64,000 nt of DNA from UBA2767 sp965228625 (GCA_965228625.1 OZ245829.1:1-64000), one strand, 5' to 3'. Shown: positions 8,353 through 17,011, numbered from the stretch's first letter. Numbers and translations: made by a program. Notes: generated from the letters alone by a model not told the origin.

Positions 8353-9099
8353 GTGGGCATCCGTCTGGATAGCAAGCGTTTGGCGCTTGGTGTTGTCGCC
8401 GGCATCGTGCTGGTGAGCATCGCGGTATTTGCGTTGCACAATGTTCCGACGGCCTTGTCGGATGACGACCGAACAGCTTCCCATGAGATCCTCGAGCGGG
8501 CCGGTTACGGTCAGGAATGGCGTTCAAAGCTGGATCTCGCGACCTATGACGGCCAGGTGGAGGCGATCATTGCGGTACAGGACGCGGTGCTGAAAGCATC
8601 CCCGAACGACACCGATATCCCGTTCGACATGCCTCGTGAACCGGCGGACCTGCTGCGCATGCAGATGGGCTTTTGTTTCGACCGCAGTCGCGCCATCGAG
8701 AAGATCCTTGCGATGCTGGGGCTCGAGACCCGGCACATTGCCGTCTATTCGACCAGGAAGACGGGTTCCGCGCTTGTGTCTCTGCTCACGCCTCAGGTCA
8801 TGTCTCACGCGGTGAGCGAGGTGAAAACAAACAAGGGATGGATGGTCGTCGACTCCAACGACCGCTGGATTGGTCTCACGCGCGACAACCTGCCGGTCTC
8901 AATGGAGACCCTGCGGAACACCCATGCTTCCGGAACAAAATGGAGCGCGCGCAACGAGGATCGGGTAAACCGGATTTTCACCGGCGAATTCACCTATGTA
9001 ATCGGCCTCTATTCCCGGCACGGCCGCTTTTTCCCGCCGTACACCCGCGTGCCGGATGTCAATTGGCGCGACTTCGTGGTTGCAAACATCTTCGGTTAG
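8353..9099 (+). CDS. Membrane-anchored transglutaminase-like protein
   Basis: 248 residues from a GTG start at 8353, preferred over an upstream ATG (8254) because GAGGGG lies six bases before it and the protein then begins with a signal anchor (residues 9-28). The periplasmic part shows the papain-like transglutaminase triad order: Cys108 in MGFCFDRSRAIEKIL, His152 in MSHAVSEV and Asp167 in MVVDSND. Spacing fits the bacterial transglutaminase-like superfamily (peptidases or amide-forming enzymes). It lies 132 bases after the exported DUF255 gene on the same strand and may act in the same compartment. The exact reaction is not predictable. Confidence 0.72.
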   Translation: MGIRLDSKRLALGVVAGIVLVSIAVFALHNVPTALSDDDRTASHEILERAGYGQEWRSKLDLATYDGQVEAIIAVQDAVLKASPNDTDIPFDMPREPADLLRMQMGFCFDRSRAIEKILAMLGLETRHIAVYSTRKTGSALVSLLTPQVMSHAVSEVKTNKGWMVVDSNDRWIGLTRDNLPVSMETLRNTHASGTKWSARNEDRVNRIFTGEFTYVIGLYSRHGRFFPPYTRVPDVNWRDFVVANIFG

Positions 9100-9159
9100 C
9101 ACGGTTCGGTCTGGCGCGTGTGCCGGTCCCATATGGCTGGAGGGCCTTGGGAGCCACCG

Positions 9160-9558
9160 TCAGGTTGACCGTGCAACGAGACCTCGGTCGGCCTCGTTGC
9201 CGCTGACGAGCCGGCTCATCTCGTCGAGGCCGGCGACCTTTCCCTCGCGCAAGGAATAGAATGCGTTCACCTGGATGATCGAGTGGCTCTCGGTATCGGT
9301 GAAAAAGTCAACGTTGAGGATCGCGGCGATACAGTCCGGCGACGTGACGATCTTCTTAAATTTGACCTCGAAAGAACTGAGCTTCTGGTGCATCAGGTCA
9401 AGGTGCGCTTCGAATTCCTCACGGTTCATGGTGACTCCGTCGGAGTGCGCGATGAAATCATCCGTCATATAGCGTGAGACCGTTTCCGCGTCGGGAGTGT
9501 TCCGGATCAGTTGATCGTAGAGCCCGAGCAAAAAGGCCTTGGCCTCGTCATCGGTCAT
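9160..9558 (-). CDS. SnoaL/NTF2-like domain protein
   Basis: 132 residues, the size of a single NTF2-like alpha+beta cone. The N-terminal helix (LLGLYDQLIRNTPDAETVSRYMTDDFIAHSDG) and the following FEAHLDLMHQK helix plus strands match the SnoaL-like fold used by small isomerases, hydrolases and ligand-binding proteins. No catalytic signature is specific enough to name a substrate. Convergent with the upstream plus-strand gene; no operon partner. Confidence 0.65.
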   Translation of the reverse strand: MTDDEAKAFLLGLYDQLIRNTPDAETVSRYMTDDFIAHSDGVTMNREEFEAHLDLMHQKLSSFEVKFKKIVTSPDCIAAILNVDFFTDTESHSIIQVNAFYSLREGKVAGLDEMSRLVSGNEADRGLVARST

Positions 9559-9603
9559 TAAAGGGTGCGTCCTGGCAGTGTCACGAAAGCCGATAGACGT
9601 TCG

Positions 9604-9792
9604 CTATTCGGTTGAGACCCAGGTGAAGCGCGCGTTGTAGCGCGTGTCCTGTGCCCAGTCCGGAGGCACGGCACCGGCGGCCCCGTGTTCTTTCTTGGCC
9701 TTCTTCATCTGTTTTTCGCCCAATTCGGCTTTCACGTTCTTCTTGTGAAGCTTCTTTTCGGTCTTGGATTTCTTCTTAGACTTTGAACTCAT
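9604..9792 (-). CDS. Small Lys-rich hypothetical protein
   Basis: 62 residues. The first 37 are an almost uninterrupted Lys/Ser/Glu stretch likely to be helical or disordered (KSKKKSKTEKKLHKKNVK); the last 25 are ordinary and end with a W-x-x-D-T-R-Y-N-x-R-F-T-W pattern that looks conserved rather than random. A protein so basic could bind nucleic acid. The start has no strong Shine-Dalgarno. It sits 45 bases from the SnoaL-like gene on the same strand. Confidence 0.5.
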   Translation of the reverse strand: MSSKSKKKSKTEKKLHKKNVKAELGEKQMKKAKKEHGAAGAVPPDWAQDTRYNARFTWVSTE

Positions 9793-10024
9793 GGTTGCAC
9801 CACCGGATCATCAGATATCTCACATCTGACCATAACCTACACAATCATCGGTGCGATGCCTACACGCACACAAAAACACTTTGCGCGAACGCAGATCGGT
9901 TTCGTGTCGCGCCGTTACATGATACCGAACCGGGTTCCGCTATGGGATGACTGCGTCGGATACGTTCATCGTCGTGTTGGCGCGGACGGACGGCACCAAA
10001 AAGCTCAGGTGAGAGAGTTCTGCG

Positions 10025-10897
10025 ATGCGTGAGTCCAACGGTGTTTTTCTGGGTGGTGACGCCCGGTCGGGCACGACCCTCCTGATCGACCTTATCGGAC
10101 TGCATCCGCGGCTCTCGCCGATCTACGAGACCAATTTCCTCGTCCGGATCGCGAACCTTCTGACGAAGTATGGCTGGTTGGCGCGCATTCACGGCCCGAA
10201 CCGGATTCGTGAGATCATGGAAGATGCATGCACCTTGCTCCCCTCCAGCAGGCACACCGAGCCCCGCGGGACGGGCGAGACGTTCCTGCATGGACCGAAC
10301 CATGTGCTGCTCGAGCCGGAATTCGTCATGGCGCAGACGGCAAGGCTCGAGACAACTGTAAGGTGGGGCGGCCACAATCAGGCGCTGAATGACTTCATCA
10401 TCACGCTGTTCGACGAGCACTGCCAGGCCGACAACAAACCCCGGTGGGTCAACAAGACGCCGCGAAACATCAATGTGCTACCGCGCCTTCACGCGGCCAC
10501 GCCCGGAATGAAGTTCATCCATTCCGTGCGGGACGGTCGTGACGTGGCGTGTTCGAACATGCGCCGGGGATCACGCAACATACGGGAAGGCGCGTCCTCC
10601 TGGATAAACGTCATCCGGCAGGGCCGCGTATACGCGCAAAAGTATGGCGACCAGTTCCTCGAAGTCAGATACGAGAACCTCCTCACCGATCCGCGCAGTG
10701 AATTGAACCGGGTGTTCAACTGGTTGGGTGAGGAACCCTGCGCGGACGACGTCGTGAAAACATACAAGGACAAGGGTTTCCGCATTGATGCGTCACGCGT
10801 GAGCGCGTGGAAGCAGGAATTGTCGGAAGAGGATTTGCGGGAATTCGAGCGCATCGCCGGCGACCTGATCGATACTCTGGGCTACCGCGAGGCGTGA
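10025..10897 (+). CDS. Sulfotransferase family protein
   Basis: 290 residues. The 5'-phosphosulfate-binding P-loop is GDARSGTTLLIDLIG (residues 11-25), followed by the family's KTPRNINVLPRL segment and the 3'-phosphate-binding SVRDGRDVACSNM element near residue 170; VRYENLLTDPRSELNRVFNWLG is the usual C-terminal helix region. Transfers sulfate from PAPS to an unknown acceptor (polysaccharide, lipid or small molecule). AGGTGAGAGAG precedes the ATG. No sulfate-activation genes nearby. Confidence 0.85.
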   Translation: MRESNGVFLGGDARSGTTLLIDLIGLHPRLSPIYETNFLVRIANLLTKYGWLARIHGPNRIREIMEDACTLLPSSRHTEPRGTGETFLHGPNHVLLEPEFVMAQTARLETTVRWGGHNQALNDFIITLFDEHCQADNKPRWVNKTPRNINVLPRLHAATPGMKFIHSVRDGRDVACSNMRRGSRNIREGASSWINVIRQGRVYAQKYGDQFLEVRYENLLTDPRSELNRVFNWLGEEPCADDVVKTYKDKGFRIDASRVSAWKQELSEEDLREFERIAGDLIDTLGYREA

Positions 10898-10946
10898 TTG
10901 GCTTGGCCTCGAGGATCTACCGGCGCGCCCGGCAGACCAGGCAACC

Positions 10947-11636
10947 TCAGGCGCCGACAGGCTTGTTCATATCCTGCTCGAAGGCGTCATGGGCCCGTTC
11001 GGGTCCGAAACAGATCAACACGTCGCCCGGTGAAAGCTCGACCGCGCCATTCAGTTGATGAAAGGCGCGCGTTTCGCCATCCCGCACGGCGAGGATCTTG
11101 AGGTCGTTGTTGTCTGCCCAGATGTCGTCCCCGTCCTTGCCATGGGGCCTGACGACCGTGTGTTCGGCAATGCTGTAACCATCGTCGAGCTGCAGCATGC
11201 GGTGGTACTTGCGGTCCCCGAGCGACGTCGTTCTGGCCAGAATGACACCGACCAGGTCGCACATGGTGCGATCGAGCCGTTTGAAGGTGGTCATGACAAA
11301 GATGACCGCGATGGCCGCGACGATCGTGAACACCTGCCAGGCGATCGATCCGACCCCCTGCCCGGCGTCGACTAGCGCAACGATGAAGGTCGCCGCGACG
11401 GATACGAGGCCGAGATTGCCGATGATCATGAGCGCCACGAGAATGCGCCGCCGGATCGGATAATTCACGATCATCTCCGATTCATGGGTGGTAAACCCGG
11501 TGCCGGTCAGTGCAGAGAGGCACTGAAAGCGCGCGACGTTCTCCGGCAGCCCTGTCATGCGCATTGCCACACCGGCAATGCGGACGACGGAGACCGACAG
11601 GGCGAGAAGGACGGCGATTGTCAAAGCGGCGGCCAT
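10947..11636 (-). CDS. TrkA-C domain membrane protein with a potassium-filter-like loop
   Basis: 229 residues: an N-terminal transmembrane helix (3-25), a loop with LTGTGFTT at about 42-50, two further helices (68-90 and 100-120), then a cytosolic RCK-C/TrkA-C domain (about 140-215, ending in LSPGDVLICFGPE). The T-G-x-G-F-T loop resembles the P-loop filter of Trk/Ktr potassium transporters, but only one of the usual four is present, so it would have to oligomerise to form a pore. Starts six bases after the DUF5996-like gene and is thus co-transcribed. A cation channel subunit or regulator is the likely role; transport is not proven. Confidence 0.6.
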   Translation of the reverse strand: MAAALTIAVLLALSVSVVRIAGVAMRMTGLPENVARFQCLSALTGTGFTTHESEMIVNYPIRRRILVALMIIGNLGLVSVAATFIVALVDAGQGVGSIAWQVFTIVAAIAVIFVMTTFKRLDRTMCDLVGVILARTTSLGDRKYHRMLQLDDGYSIAEHTVVRPHGKDGDDIWADNNDLKILAVRDGETRAFHQLNGAVELSPGDVLICFGPERAHDAFEQDMNKPVGA

Positions 11637-11642
11637 GGCAGG

Positions 11643-12494
11643 TCATACCCCCAGTTCGTTGCGCCCGAACGTGAAAGTCCGTTCGATCAGGTTGCGCATG
11701 TCTTCGGACGGGTCGTCGGCTTCGAGAATTCTGTCCGCTTTGGCGACCGCGCCGACATACCCTTGCGTGTGCCAATGGCCTGGCGCAGGAAGCGGCGGCA
11801 GGTTGTCCGGTTTGAGATGCGGCCAAGGATTCATGTAGAAATAGGGCTGATCGTAGCTCTCATCGCCCGGCGACATACCGACACCGATGCCTCGTGCGGT
11901 TTCGGAATCGCCCGCCTCCAGGCTCACATATGTGGCGATGTCGAAATGGTGCGGCCAACAGCGAACCGGACTCGGACCCGGCTCGATATTGCCGTGCTGG
12001 GCCGCGAAATCGCTGATCAGGGTGTTGGCGAAATCGAACCAGGACGACAGGGCGCCGAGGCCTTCGTCCTGCCCTTTCGTCCCGAAAACCTCGACCGCAT
12101 CCACATCGGCCGGAAGCGTATACGGTATCTCTGCGCCGGATGCGGGTTTCAAACCGCCCTTCTCCAGTTTGGCGTCGAGCCATGCGACGGCATCCGCCAT
12201 GGACGTGTTGTTGAGCCTTTTGTGTGCAACCGGCTCATCGTCCCGAACGAGAGCGACAGTCAGTGGGCTGAGAGACACGGCAACGAACCATTCAACGGCG
12301 TCACCGTGAACAGGTTGAGAGAGGAACCGGCGCCCTCGGCTATCCCATCCCAGATTGGAATGACTGTCGTCGGGAACGGACGGCAGGTTGGCACGCGCCG
12401 CCATGGTTGCGAGTTGAACGGCCTTGTGCGCGATTGCCCGTGCGGGGCCGAGAGCGCACGGTGATGTCCGGCGCAAATCGTTCTCGACTGACAT
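11643..12494 (-). CDS. DUF5996-like protein
   Basis: 283 residues from ATG 12494, chosen because AGGAG lies nine bases upstream; the longer frame to 12539 would run close to the preceding stop. It carries the landmarks I associate with the DUF5996 family: a central CWPHHFDIAT, then GVGMSPGDE and QPYFYMNPWP, which look like parts of an active or ligand-binding site rich in His, Asp and Trp. No signal peptide; soluble. It lies 37 bases after the Rieske-ThDP gene and six before the TrkA-C gene. Function unknown. Confidence 0.68.
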   Translation of the reverse strand: MSVENDLRRTSPCALGPARAIAHKAVQLATMAARANLPSVPDDSHSNLGWDSRGRRFLSQPVHGDAVEWFVAVSLSPLTVALVRDDEPVAHKRLNNTSMADAVAWLDAKLEKGGLKPASGAEIPYTLPADVDAVEVFGTKGQDEGLGALSSWFDFANTLISDFAAQHGNIEPGPSPVRCWPHHFDIATYVSLEAGDSETARGIGVGMSPGDESYDQPYFYMNPWPHLKPDNLPPLPAPGHWHTQGYVGAVAKADRILEADDPSEDMRNLIERTFTFGRNELGV

Positions 12495-12531
12495 CGAAGG
12501 GTGCTCCTGTAAGCTTTTGTTCTGGCTTAAC

Positions 12532-14508
12532 TTAAACAAGCTCGGCGTCGGTTATGATCTCAACCAGCGACGGCCCGTCATGGGCGAGTGCAGCGGCAAT
12601 CGCCTCACTCAGGTCCTCCGACTTCGAGACCTTCTTGCCGTGCCCACCGCACAGCTTCGCGAAGGCGGCGAATGAGGGGTTATGCAATGCGGTTTCCCAG
12701 ACGGGCCATTCACCAGCGCGCTGCTCCTTCGAGATCTTTCCGAGCTCGGAATTGTTGAGCAGGATGTGCGTGATGTTCATGCCGTATTTGACCGCCGTGG
12801 TGAACTCCATCGCGTATTGGCCGAACCCACCGTCTCCGGAGATGGAAATGACCTTGCGTCCGGCAAACTGATCGAAATCCTGTGTTGCGCACCAGGCCCC
12901 CATGGCGGCGGGAAAGCCGAATCCGATTGAGCCGAGGTAACCGGACATCAGCACGCGCTGGCCCTTGGTCTCAAAATACCGGCCGAACGAATAGGTGTTG
13001 TTGCCGACGTCGACGGCAATGATCGCATCCTCGGGACACAGCTCCGTCAGAACCTCGAAAATCGCCGCGGAATGAACGCCGCCTGATTGGTCTTCCTCGC
13101 GTCGCGACGCCTTTTCGGCGCGCCAGATCTTCCAGCGTTCCACAAGCTCGGCAATCTGGTTCGCCGCGTCCTTCGGCCGTTGGAGCTTGGGCCCGATCGC
13201 CTGGCAGAAGGCGCCAATCTCGCCCCAGACGGGCAATCTGACGGGATGAAACTTGCCGAGTTGCATGCGTTCGAAATCGACCTGGATGATCGGCTTGGAC
13301 GGCTCGATACCGGTATGATTGGCGAAGGAAGATCCAAGTGAAACAATGAGATCCGCCTCATTCATAAACCAGCTTGCGATCGGCGTTCCCGACCGACCGA
13401 GCACGCCGGCGGCATTGGGATGGGAGTCGGCAATCAGGCCCTTGCCCTTGAACGTCGTCATGACGGGCGCGCCGATGGCCTCGGCAAGGGCAACGACCTG
13501 CTCGCGCGCCGCGATGGCGCCGTAGCCCATGACGATGATGGGCCGCTTGGCGCCGTTGATCAGCTCGGCTGCCTCGTCAATGTCCTCCTGTGAAGGTACG
13601 ACGACTGACCGACCAAGACGGCCCGTCGGACGGGCCGGTTCTTCGTTGTTCGCGATGGTCTGCACGTCGTCCGGGAAAATGAGATGCGCGACGTCGCGCT
13701 CGACAATGGCGGTCTTGCAGGCCAGCGACATCAGCTCGGCATGGTTGGAGCTCGGCAGGACCGCTTGCGAGAACCGCGCGACGCTTTCGAACGCTGAATG
13801 CAGGTCGATGTCCTGGAATGCACCGGGACCGAACACCTGGGTCTGAACCTGACCGGTGAGTGCGAGCACGGGCGCACGGTCCACCTTTGCGTCCCACATG
13901 CCCGTGAGCAGATTGGTGGCGCCCGGGCCGGCAATGGTGAGACACGCTGCCGGCATGGCGGTCAGCTTGCCGTAGCCGGAGGCGGCAAATGCGGCGGCGC
14001 CCTCGTGCCGGACGCCGATATAGCCGATCTCGCCGTCCGCCGCGCGCAGCCGGATCGCGTCGGCAAGACCGAGATTGGAATGGCCGACCATCCCGAAGAC
14101 ACGTTTGACGCCCCAGTTGACCATGGTTTCGGCCATGACGTCCGTGACCGTTCGTTCCCGCTCCGGCTCCGGTTCAAGGCCGACGAAGACCTCTTTCTCG
14201 CGCACCTCGACCGGGTAAAGCGTCTGGCCGGTGTCCTCGTGTCCGCCGGGCGGCGCGCCGGTCAGCGGATCGAAGTCCCAGCCGTGCCAGGGGCATCGGA
14301 TCCAGCATTTGCCGTCGATACCCCGCTCGATCGATCCCTCGCCCAGCGGTCCGCCCTGATGTGGGCAGTGATTGTCCATGGCCGCCCACTGGCCGTCAAA
14401 ATGGGCGAGACAGATTGAAACGTTGCGCGCGGTGACCGATTTCACTCGGCCATCCCCCAGATCGTCGACTTCGCCGACCTTGATCCAGTCCAGTTGCTGC
14501 TCATTCAT
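12532..14508 (-). CDS. Fusion: Rieske [2Fe-2S] domain + acetolactate synthase-like ThDP enzyme
   Basis: 658 residues from ATG 14508 (GGAG seven bases upstream; the longer frame to 14538 lacks this). Residues 1-111 form a complete Rieske ferredoxin with ligands Cys48, His50, Cys72 and His75 (CPH...CPWH). After a short Glu/Pro linker, residues 120-658 are a full three-domain ThDP enzyme of the acetolactate synthase/pyruvate oxidase type: catalytic Glu169 in VRHEGAA, GPGATNL at 194-200, a central domain, and the ThDP-Mg motif from GDG at 558 to NN at 585-586. ThDP enzymes of this type decarboxylate 2-oxo acids; a Rieske domain suggests that electrons are taken off or supplied. Substrate unknown. 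Confidence 0.88.
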   Translation of the reverse strand: MNEQQLDWIKVGEVDDLGDGRVKSVTARNVSICLAHFDGQWAAMDNHCPHQGGPLGEGSIERGIDGKCWIRCPWHGWDFDPLTGAPPGGHEDTGQTLYPVEVREKEVFVGLEPEPERERTVTDVMAETMVNWGVKRVFGMVGHSNLGLADAIRLRAADGEIGYIGVRHEGAAAFAASGYGKLTAMPAACLTIAGPGATNLLTGMWDAKVDRAPVLALTGQVQTQVFGPGAFQDIDLHSAFESVARFSQAVLPSSNHAELMSLACKTAIVERDVAHLIFPDDVQTIANNEEPARPTGRLGRSVVVPSQEDIDEAAELINGAKRPIIVMGYGAIAAREQVVALAEAIGAPVMTTFKGKGLIADSHPNAAGVLGRSGTPIASWFMNEADLIVSLGSSFANHTGIEPSKPIIQVDFERMQLGKFHPVRLPVWGEIGAFCQAIGPKLQRPKDAANQIAELVERWKIWRAEKASRREEDQSGGVHSAAIFEVLTELCPEDAIIAVDVGNNTYSFGRYFETKGQRVLMSGYLGSIGFGFPAAMGAWCATQDFDQFAGRKVISISGDGGFGQYAMEFTTAVKYGMNITHILLNNSELGKISKEQRAGEWPVWETALHNPSFAAFAKLCGGHGKKVSKSEDLSEAIAAALAHDGPSLVEIITDAELV

Positions 14509-14653
14509 TGCATGGCTCCATGTGATTGCCGAGGACAAATCCGTCGGACATTTTAGAGGTCAGTTAATCTGCTTCCCGTCCCTGAGTTCGTCACAACGCC
14601 GTACCGAAATCAGTGGCACGGAGTTCTCCTTGTGCTGGTGCGGGTTGACCGTT

Positions 14654-15898
14654 CTACGTCGCCGGCGAATTGGCGGATGTTTCCACCGGCTTCGTTTCCG
14701 CGCATTCGCCCTTCTGTTTGATTTTCGCCGCGTACCAGCGGGCCCCGGGTGCGGCGCTGAGCCCGTGCAGCAGGGCGCTGATCCAGACCGCGTTGATGGC
14801 CAGCATCAGGATGGGCTGCCCGAGCTCTTCCACCGTCTGCCCGACCACGAGAAGCGCGAACAGGGCTGTTGCGAGACCACGCGGACCGAACCACCCGAAG
14901 AAGACGCGCGTCACCGGCGAGGCATCCGTGCCGATAAGCGAGATCCAGATGGCGAGCGGGCGCACAACGAAAAGGCTGAGCAGAATGAGAGCCAGCGCGG
15001 CTGGCGTCAGATGATGCAACGCCTCGGGCACCAGGGCGAGCCCGATCAGCAGGAAAGCGCTCCAGGTGATGAGCTGGCCTTCGCTCTCCGTAAATTCATA
15101 GACAAACCGGCATTTGCCCTGAACCAGATTGCCGAAGCACAAGCCGGCGGCGAACGCGGCGATGAAGCCGTTGCCGTCAACCGCCGTTGCCGCGAGATAA
15201 GCCGTGCCCGCCAGCGCGAGGGCGCCGACGCCCTCATAAACATCCGAGGTGTAGCCGCGCGCGGTGGCTTTCAGCAGGACATAGGCGCCGGCGAAGCCGA
15301 TCACGGCACCGACGATCGGTCCAAGCGTCACCTGCTTGATGCCGAACAGGATCCATTCAACATTGTTCTGGCTCATCTCTTCCGCGGTCAGGCTGGCGAA
15401 CAGCAGCACGGCCGGAAGCGCGAGCCCGTCGTTCAGCCCGCTCTCTACCGTCAACGCCCGGCGCGGGCGTTCCGGAATGAGCGGGTTTGACACCACGGCC
15501 TGACCGAGAGCGGCGTCGGTGGGCGCGAGGACCGATGCCACGAGCAGCAATGCGAAGACCGGCCATCCCGGGAACAGAGCCCATGCGGCGAGCGCGCCGA
15601 AGATGATCGCCAGGGGCAGGCCGATAAGAAGCATGCGTTGCGGCCAGAGATGCCGACGGCGCAATGCGGCGAAGTCGATCTGTGCGGCGTCGAGAAACAA
15701 CAGAATGACCAGCGCCATCTCGGCGGTCACGTGGAGAATTTCCTCGACCTCCCTGTGGGGCATGATCCCGGTTTGCGACAGGAGGTAGCCGAAGGCGAGG
15801 AAGGCCATGGGCGCCGTGAGCATGGTCGACGAGAGACGCTTGGCGACCATTGTGAAGGCGAGCATGAATATCGCGGAAAGTAGCAGGCCTGCTGTCAT
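14654..15898 (-). CDS. CPA1-type cation:proton antiporter
   Basis: 414 residues, about 12 transmembrane helices. The ion-binding region has LAPTDAALGQAV near residue 126 and ESGLNDGLALP near 155; the N-D pair marks electroneutral CPA1 (NhaP-like) Na+/H+ or K+/H+ exchangers. A later FFGWFGPRGLAT is also characteristic. AAGGGGG precedes the ATG. It is the first gene of a minus-strand run of four (antiporter, Rieske-ThDP, DUF5996-like, TrkA-C protein), with a 145-base gap to the second gene, and divergent from the ECF sigma gene. Confidence 0.9.
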   Translation of the reverse strand: MTAGLLLSAIFMLAFTMVAKRLSSTMLTAPMAFLAFGYLLSQTGIMPHREVEEILHVTAEMALVILLFLDAAQIDFAALRRRHLWPQRMLLIGLPLAIIFGALAAWALFPGWPVFALLLVASVLAPTDAALGQAVVSNPLIPERPRRALTVESGLNDGLALPAVLLFASLTAEEMSQNNVEWILFGIKQVTLGPIVGAVIGFAGAYVLLKATARGYTSDVYEGVGALALAGTAYLAATAVDGNGFIAAFAAGLCFGNLVQGKCRFVYEFTESEGQLITWSAFLLIGLALVPEALHHLTPAALALILLSLFVVRPLAIWISLIGTDASPVTRVFFGWFGPRGLATALFALLVVGQTVEELGQPILMLAINAVWISALLHGLSAAPGARWYAAKIKQKGECAETKPVETSANSPAT

Positions 15899-15944
15899 CT
15901 GATCGCCCCCTTGATGTGCAATCTTCGTCCCGAGTCACCGTTGC

Positions 15945-16676
15945 ATGTATTTGTCAGATGCACGGGTGCTGGATAAGGTTACATGCGATTTTGAATTTAA
16001 TCTGCACCGGCCAGCTCAGCCGGGCCGCACTGTGCGATCATTCGAGCGAGATTTGAGGTTGGCTTCGCCGCTTTCTCCCGATCGAGAAAAGACCGATGAC
16101 AGCGCAGAAATGCAGTCGCTTCGCGACGGTGACGTTAAGGCGACCGAGGCGTTCGTCCGCAATCATGCCCCCTGGATGCTGGCGCTTGCGCGCCGCATTC
16201 TGAAAGACGAGGCTCAGGCGGAAGATGCGGTGCAAAGTGCTTTCGCCAGCGTGTTCCAGAACCTCGGGTCGTTCGAAGGCCGGTCCGCGCCGAAAACCTG
16301 GATCCACCGTATCGTCGTCAATCAGGCTCTGATGTTGTTGCGAAAGCGTGATCGGCTGCAGGAAGAACCGATCGACGATCTGCTGCCCGTGTTCGACGAG
16401 AACGGATGTCGGTTTGAGGACCCGTGGTCCGTTCTGGAAACGCCTGAGACGATCTTTCAGCAATCTCAGGCGCGGCAGCACATCACGGCGCTGATCGACC
16501 AGTTGCCGGATGCCTATCGCGTGGTCCTGATCCTGCGCGATATCGAGGAGATGCCGACCGCCGACGTGGCGGAGGCGCTGAGCCTGAGCGAGGCCAATGT
16601 GAAGGTCCGTTTGCACCGCGCGCGGGCCGCCTTGAAACGATTACTTGAACCGTTGTTACGGGGAGAAGCGATATGA
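15945..16676 (+). CDS. ECF-type RNA polymerase sigma factor
   Basis: Up to 243 residues. Sigma region 2 is clear (about 66-130: FVRNHAPWMLALARRIL...AEDAVQSAF...TWIHRIVVNQALMLL) and region 4 follows (about 180-240: LIDQLPDAYRVVLILRDIEEM...LSLSEANVKVRLHRARAAL). The first 55 residues are poorly conserved, so the true start may be further in; no candidate has a strong ribosome binding site. The stop overlaps the start of a zinc-binding anti-sigma gene (ATGA), which is diagnostic of a sigma/anti-sigma pair. It is divergent from the antiporter gene. Confidence 0.88.
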   Translation: MYLSDARVLDKVTCDFEFNLHRPAQPGRTVRSFERDLRLASPLSPDREKTDDSAEMQSLRDGDVKATEAFVRNHAPWMLALARRILKDEAQAEDAVQSAFASVFQNLGSFEGRSAPKTWIHRIVVNQALMLLRKRDRLQEEPIDDLLPVFDENGCRFEDPWSVLETPETIFQQSQARQHITALIDQLPDAYRVVLILRDIEEMPTADVAEALSLSEANVKVRLHRARAALKRLLEPLLRGEAI

Positions 16677-16978
16677 GCAAGAAACCCAATTCCGTTATGC
16701 GGCGCATCCATGGGATGATGTTCAAGCTGCCCCTGATGATCACATGTGAGCAGTTTGAGGACTTCATCCTTGCCTATCTCGAAGACGAACTGCCGAAACG
16801 GCAGAAGATCGTCTTCGATCTTCATCTGAAGATGTGCCGCGAGTGCCGGGAATATCTGAGCGCCTATCGCGCATCGATGGAGTTGGCGAAGGATGCCCTG
16901 ACGGCGGACAAGGACGGTCCCCCGGAAGAGGTGCCGGACGATCTCGTGAAGGCCGTTCTCGCCGCGCGGGATACGTGA
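16673..16978 (+). CDS. Zinc-finger anti-sigma factor (ZAS family)
   Basis: 101 residues, overlapping the sigma gene by four bases. The HxxxCxxC signature of zinc anti-sigma factors is His51-Cys55-Cys58, with Cys25 completing the zinc site; the domain spans about residues 23-75. There is no membrane helix after it, so this is a soluble ChrR/RsrA-type inhibitor that could sense thiol oxidation or singlet oxygen by zinc release. The C terminus is acidic and short; no sensor domain is fused. Confidence 0.82.
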   Translation: MSKKPNSVMRRIHGMMFKLPLMITCEQFEDFILAYLEDELPKRQKIVFDLHLKMCRECREYLSAYRASMELAKDALTADKDGPPEEVPDDLVKAVLAARDT

Positions 16979-17011
16979 TCGCCCGTTGATGCCGAAGGAA
17001 GAAGCGGCCGC

